From Actinomycetes bacterium (GTDB taxonomy: Bacteria; Actinomycetota; Actinomycetes; Actinomycetales; Cellulomonadaceae), in contig JAJYTJ010000019.1 of NCBI GenBank assembly GCA_021793115.1, forward strand, positions 1-33,981: DNA of 33,981 nucleotides, written 5' to 3'. The position numbers and the translations under genes are program-made. The notes under the pieces are model-generated. The model made no database searches and was not told where the DNA came from. It was given only the letters and a program-made list of their open reading frames with translations. Below are positions 30,517-33,981 of this stretch, in pieces (within the stretch, counting starts at the first letter, position 1; the number at the start of each line of letters is the position of its first letter).

Positions 30517-31943
30517 CGGAAGGCCTCCTCGTTCTTGTACGACCCGCTGTTGCGGTACGTGATCAGCGCCACGACCCCCAGGACGACGAACGTGAGGATC
30601 CCGATGACGGCGCCGACGTTGTAGTTGCCGCGGTCCACCGTGAGCTTGTACAGCCACGTGATGAGCAGGTCGGTCTGGCCCGCGGAGTCGCCGACCGGGG
30701 TCGGCGCGCCGTTGGACAGCAGGTAGATGACGTTGAAGTTGTTGATGTTGTTGGTGAACGTCACGATGAGGTACGGCGTGAGCACGAAGAAGATGTACGG
30801 CAACGTGATCTTGGCGTACATCTGCCACCAGTTCGCGCCGTCGATCTTTGCCGCCTCGTAGAGCTCGCCCGGCACGTTCTGCAGGATCCCGGTGATCTGC
30901 ATGATGGTGAACGGGATGCCGATCCAGAGGTTGACCACCACGACCGTTGCGCGCGCCCACCAGGCATTGGTGAAGAAGGGCAGCGAGGAATCGATCAGGC
31001 CCCAGCCCTTGAGCATCTGGTTGACGATCCCCTGGTCCTGCAGCATCTGGTTGATCACCAGCAGCGAGACGAACTGCGGCACCGCCATCGACATCGAGAA
31101 GAAGGCCCGCCACATGTTCTTCAGGCGCGTGCCGCGGCGCAGGATGACCATCGCCATGCCCATGCCGAGGAAGAAGTTGAGGAACGTCGCCAGGACCGCC
31201 CACACGAGCGTCCAGGCCAGCACCCGCAGGAACAGGCCCAGGCTCACGCCGATCGCGGTCGAGCCGGTGCGCGAGAACACGACGCCGAAGTTGTGCAGGC
31301 CCACCCAGTTGAACGCCGGCGTGTGGTTGGCGTCGAAGCTGGTGAACGCCATCGAGATCATGAACACCAGCGGCAGGATGGTGAACACCACGATGCCGAG
31401 CATGGGCAGCGTGAGCAGCGTGCCGTGCAGCCGCCCGTCGAGCAGCTCGCGCGCGTCGTCGACGATCGAGGGCACCCGCTTGCCGCGCTCGACGAGCACC
31501 TGCGCGCGGTAGGCGCTCTTGACGGCCGCCGCCCAGACGAGGACGAACGCCACGATGAGGAACACCCACGCGACGCCGTAGAGCAGCACCTGAACCGAGT
31601 TCGTCGGGTTGACGTTGACGAACTTGCCGTTGGCGTCCCACTGCTGGCCGCCCTTGGTCACCGGGCCGAGGTTGCCCAGCCCCGCGAGCGACGGGATGCC
31701 GTTGACGACGAGGAGCACGACGAACGCGACCTCGCCGAGCAGGAACATCGCGCCCTTGGCGTACTGCCGGCGGGCCATGGTGCCCAGGCCCATGACGAGC
31801 GCGGACGCCCGCGTCAGCGCGTCGCCGCGGGCGAGCGCGGTCCGCAGGCGGTACCGGGCGGGATCGGCCGAGCCGGACGCCCCCTGGTCAGGGCCGGGTG
31901 CGGCGTGCCGACCCCCGGGCTCCATCACGACCATCTGTGTCAT
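30513..31943 (-). CDS. malF: Maltose/maltodextrin ABC transporter permease MalF
   Basis: Second permease of the importer. 476 residues, longer than MalG because of an N-terminal cytoplasmic stretch and an extra periplasm-facing region (around YGVAWVFLIVAFVLVWAAAV and the insert TKGGQQWDANGKFVNVNP). Membrane helices and the EAA loop YEAAKIDGANWWQMYAKITL are clear; NNINNFNVIYLLSNGAP is a typical MalF block. Three ATGs lie at the start (31943, 31934 and 31925); the first has GAGGTG upstream. It is 88 bp after malE, with a strong hairpin in the gap, and overlaps malG. Confidence 0.95.
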   Translation of the reverse strand: MTQMVVMEPGGRHAAPGPDQGASGSADPARYRLRTALARGDALTRASALVMGLGTMARRQYAKGAMFLLGEVAFVVLLVVNGIPSLAGLGNLGPVTKGGQQWDANGKFVNVNPTNSVQVLLYGVAWVFLIVAFVLVWAAAVKSAYRAQVLVERGKRVPSIVDDARELLDGRLHGTLLTLPMLGIVVFTILPLVFMISMAFTSFDANHTPAFNWVGLHNFGVVFSRTGSTAIGVSLGLFLRVLAWTLVWAVLATFLNFFLGMGMAMVILRRGTRLKNMWRAFFSMSMAVPQFVSLLVINQMLQDQGIVNQMLKGWGLIDSSLPFFTNAWWARATVVVVNLWIGIPFTIMQITGILQNVPGELYEAAKIDGANWWQMYAKITLPYIFFVLTPYLIVTFTNNINNFNVIYLLSNGAPTPVGDSAGQTDLLITWLYKLTVDRGNYNVGAVIGILTFVVLGVVALITYRNSGSYKNEEAFR

Positions 31944-31981
31944 GCCACGTCACCTCATCGTGCGAGAGCGAGGGGACAGGC

Positions 31982-32015
31982 CCCGGGGCCGCGGCGGACG
32001 GGCCGCGGCCCCGGG
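31982..32015. terminator. Strong hairpin between malE and malF
   Basis: A perfect 14-bp GC-only stem (CCCGGGGCCGCGGC at 31982-31995, complement at 32002-32015) with a 6-nt loop, 16 bp past the malE stop, inside the operon. A comparable element in other mal operons lets the binding-protein message exceed that of the permeases by protecting the malE 3' end or by partial termination. Confidence 0.8.
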
Positions 32016-32031
32016 ACCTGGTCGGTGCGAG

Positions 32032-33297
32032 CTAGGAGTTCAGGCTCGTGTTCCACGCAGCGGTCTTGGCGGCGGCGTTGGCGGCCGTGACGTCACCGGA
32101 CAGGATCGCCTTGCCGAAGGCCGCGGTCGGGTCCCAGAAGTTGGCCATCTTCGGCACGGTGGGCTGCAGCACGGAGGCGTTGGCCACCGTGTTCATCTGG
32201 GCAACGGCGACCGGGTCGGCCGCGATGCTCGACGAGGACGACAGCGACTTGTCCGAGGGGATGATGCCGCGCATGTCGTAGTGCGCCTGCTGCGCCGCGG
32301 TGGAGCCGAGGAAGGCGGCAAAGAGCGCGGCCGCCTTCGGGTCCTTGGCGTTCGGGTTGAAGGCCACGGCCTTGGAGCCGGCGAACGCCTTCATCTGGAC
32401 CGAGGCGCCGTTGAGCGTGTAGGTCGGCGGCTGCGCCGCGCCGTAGTTGGCGCCCAGCGCCTTCTTGACCGCCGCGGCGTCCCACGAGCCGGAGAAGTAG
32501 GCGTCGATGGTGCCGTTCTGCACGCCCGCGAGCCCGGCGCCGTTGGCGTCGTCTACGAAGTTCGGGTTCTTCGCCAGGGTGGTGAGGTAGGTGGTCACGT
32601 CGGCCGCCTTGGTCCCGGCGAAGGAGAAGCCCGCGGCCTCGTCGGTGCCGTTGGGGCCGAACAGCGTGCTGCCGTTGCCGACGTAGAACGACGGCAGGTA
32701 CCACGAGTTGTCGAGCGGGAAGGCGACCTTGCCCTTGGCGAGCATGGTGTCGAGGTTCTTCACGTCGCCCGCGGTGAACTTCGAGGTGTTGTAGTACATG
32801 AACCAGGTGTTCGCCGTGTAGGGCACGCCGTAGATCTGGCCGTCGGGGCCGGTCACGGACGTCACCATGACGTCGGAGTTCTGCTTCTTCACCTGCGCGA
32901 CGACGTCGGGCGGCAGCACGCCGATGGCGTTGGCCTGGATGAGCGTGCCCAGCTGGTCGTTGGCGAACATGTAGACGTCGGCGGCGGCGGTCGGGTCCTG
33001 CTTGACCGTCTTGCCCGCGTCACCCTCCGAGACCACCGAGTTCTTCCAGGTGATCGTGTACTCCGGGTGCGCCGCGGCGAACGCCGCCTCCTGCTTCGGG
33101 AGCCACGAGGTCGAGTCGACCTGGTCCTCCTGCGGCCCCCACACGGTGAGCGTCACCGCCGTAGGCGCCGCGTTCGTCGTCGGCGGCGCCGAGGTGGCGC
33201 CCCCGGCCGAGCCGCCGCTGCTGCTGCTGCAGGCGCTCATCGTGATGGTCAGTGCCGCGGCGACGGCGACCACCGTGAGTGCTGGACGAGCCTTCAT
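32032..33297 (-). CDS. malE: Maltose/maltodextrin-binding lipoprotein
   Basis: Solute-binding lipoprotein of the importer. 421 residues from ATG 33297, with AAGGAG 10 nt upstream. Lipoprotein signal MKARPALTVVAVAAALTITM then SAC (Cys23). After a Ser/Gly/Ala linker the mature domain begins VTLTVWGPQEDQVDSTSW, and blocks such as GVLPPDVVAQVKKQNSDVMV, IYGVPYTANTWFMYYN and FNPNAKDPKAAALFAAFLG fit the family-1 sugar-binding proteins. It is first in the operon and directly behind the divergent regulatory region with the lacI-type gene; the leader before it is unusually long (about 280 nt from the proposed promoter). Confidence 0.94.
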   Translation of the reverse strand: MKARPALTVVAVAAALTITMSACSSSSGGSAGGATSAPPTTNAAPTAVTLTVWGPQEDQVDSTSWLPKQEAAFAAAHPEYTITWKNSVVSEGDAGKTVKQDPTAAADVYMFANDQLGTLIQANAIGVLPPDVVAQVKKQNSDVMVTSVTGPDGQIYGVPYTANTWFMYYNTSKFTAGDVKNLDTMLAKGKVAFPLDNSWYLPSFYVGNGSTLFGPNGTDEAAGFSFAGTKAADVTTYLTTLAKNPNFVDDANGAGLAGVQNGTIDAYFSGSWDAAAVKKALGANYGAAQPPTYTLNGASVQMKAFAGSKAVAFNPNAKDPKAAALFAAFLGSTAAQQAHYDMRGIIPSDKSLSSSSSIAADPVAVAQMNTVANASVLQPTVPKMANFWDPTAAFGKAILSGDVTAANAAAKTAAWNTSLNS

Positions 33298-33400
33298 CGT
33301 GAGATCACTCCTTGTCCGGTAAGTGGGGCGTGCGGGGGCGGTGGTCACCGCGAGACAGCCCGAGCACCGCCACGTCCGTCGGGGCGGCGCTCGGTGCGAC

Positions 33401-33511
33401 CTACTCGCGGTGCGCCCGGATCGCACCGATGGTGGGCAGCGCGCCGCTGGTGCCGGGGCACGCGCCCCGGCACCACGCAAGCGTGACCGGGGACGGGATG
33501 CTCCGTCGCAT
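33401..33511 (-). other. Possible 36-codon leader ORF and 11-bp hairpin in the malE leader
   Basis: Within the malE 5' leader, ATG 33511 (preceded by GGGAGC) opens a frame MRRSIPSPVTLAWCRGACPG that ends after 36 codons at 33401. A perfect 11-bp stem with a 4-nt loop (GGTGCCGGGGC at 33449-33459, complement 33464-33474) lies inside it. Either may act as leader control; the ORF alone is weak evidence of a protein. The rest of 33298-33720 holds no gene. Confidence 0.35.
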
Positions 33512-33581
33512 CGACTTGCTCCCTCGTGCGGGATGGGTGCCACCGGCCGACGAGATCCGCCGCCGTTGGCCTGATGGCGAG

Positions 33582-33618
33582 ACGCTAACGAGTTGTGCGC
33601 CCTTGCTGCAACTCGTTA
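33582..33618. promoter_or_regulatory. malE promoter with inverted-repeat operator
   Basis: TAACGAGTTG (33586-33595) and CAACTCGTTA (33609-33618) are perfectly inverted 10-bp arms, 13 bp apart. On the minus strand TTGCAG (33611-33606) and TAGCGT (33587-33582) are 18 bp apart and fit -35 and -10; both overlap the arms. A smaller palindrome TTGCtGCAA is at 33603-33611. A LacI-type repressor, probably the divergent gene's product, would block malE there and could repress itself. Confidence 0.65.
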
Positions 33619-33720
33619 CGGTAACTTTCAGGCCACGGTTGCGGTGCGGTCTCAGCACGGTGGCATCGCACCATGCAACCATCGGCACCGCATGTTCGCG
33701 ACCAGGGACGAGGAGGTCTC

Positions 33721-33981
33721 GTGACGACACTGTCCGGGCGCACCCGGCTGACCGACCTTGCCGAGCAGGCCGGGGTCAGCACCGCAACGGTCTCGCGCGT
33801 GCTCAACGGCAAGGCCGGCGTCTCGCCGCAGGCACGCCAGGCCGTGCTCGCCGCGCTCGACGTGCTCGGCTACGAGCGGCCGGAGCGGCTCCGGGAGCGC
33901 CCGGCGGGCCTCGTCGGGCTCGTCGTGCCCGAGCTGAGCAACCCGGTGTTCCCGGCGTTCGCGCAGGTCATCGAGAGCGCA
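33721..33981 (+). CDS. LacI-family transcriptional regulator, 3'-truncated by window
   Basis: The first 87 codons of a LacI/MalR-type regulator. GTG 33721 follows AGGAGG (6 nt upstream). The headpiece is complete: RLTDLAEQAGVSTATVSRVL, then NGKAGVSPQARQAVLAALD and the hinge helix region; the ligand-binding domain begins GLVGLVVPELSNPVFPAF and runs off the window. It is divergent from malE, with an inverted-repeat operator over the malE promoter, so it most likely represses the maltodextrin operon and responds to a maltosaccharide. I do not give a symbol because the effector and target are inferred from position only. Confidence 0.93.
   Translation, partial: MTTLSGRTRLTDLAEQAGVSTATVSRVLNGKAGVSPQARQAVLAALDVLGYERPERLRERPAGLVGLVVPELSNPVFPAFAQVIESA

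Overview
The window looks like chromosomal DNA from a high-GC actinobacterium, most likely Micrococcales and probably Cellulomonadaceae-like (inference). Codon third positions are almost all G or C, GTG starts are common, and several genes are typical actinobacterial ones: the PucR-type fasR beside fabD-fabH-acpP-fabF, a DUF3145 gene and bldC. Nearly everything is ordinary chromosome. The accessory-looking patch is about 13.1-14.5 kb, behind a tRNA-Asn gene.

Layout. 1-2535: 3' part of aceE (pyruvate dehydrogenase E1). 2607-3108: a 184-bp repeat array built from phased heptamers, between convergent genes. 3162-3848: a TPR-like protein. 3961-8909: fasR and the type II fatty-acid synthase cluster fabD-fabH-acpP-fabF, with fabH carrying a one-base frameshift. 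9051-12094, minus strand: a VOC dioxygenase-like protein, an F420/NADP-type reductase with a clear operator, DUF3145, peptide deformylase, and bldC behind a sequence that reads as a c-di-GMP-I (GEMM) riboswitch. 12320-13140: tRNA with CAT anticodon, a conserved hypothetical gene, tRNA-Asn and its terminator. 13509-14432: a decayed two-gene antitoxin/nucleotidyltransferase pair; the upstream gene is put out of frame by a 17-bp tandem duplication. 14987-16357: a TasA/camelysin-like secreted protein and its SipW-type signal peptidase. 16341-17958: two possible small genes, a VOC protein and a spermidine-synthase-like protein. 18063-21048: a 22-codon leader peptide with a Met-Cys-Cys-Met run, alternative RNA hairpins, then metQ-metN-metI. 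21045-25119: isochorismatase-like hydrolase, dnaG and a dGTPase; the last two look leaderless. 25193-33297, minus strand: a maltodextrin operon read as malE-malF-malG-traX-amylase lipoprotein-cytoplasmic GH13, with a divergent lacI-type regulator cut by the window end.

How the parts work together. aceE makes acetyl-CoA and the fab cluster uses it under FasR. The metQNI unit is a complete methionine-type importer with its own putative attenuator. The mal operon covers extracellular hydrolysis (lipoprotein amylase), import (MalEFG; the ATPase is not in the window) and intracellular hydrolysis. tasA-like plus sipW is a dedicated export pair.

The points most worth a second look are the leader-peptide attenuator before metQ, the riboswitch on bldC, the 17-bp duplication that could act as a reversible switch in the decayed toxin-antitoxin pair, and the recurrent short tandem duplications that copy gene starts or ends (metN 5' end, VOC 3' end, dgt 3' end, amylase signal-peptide region).
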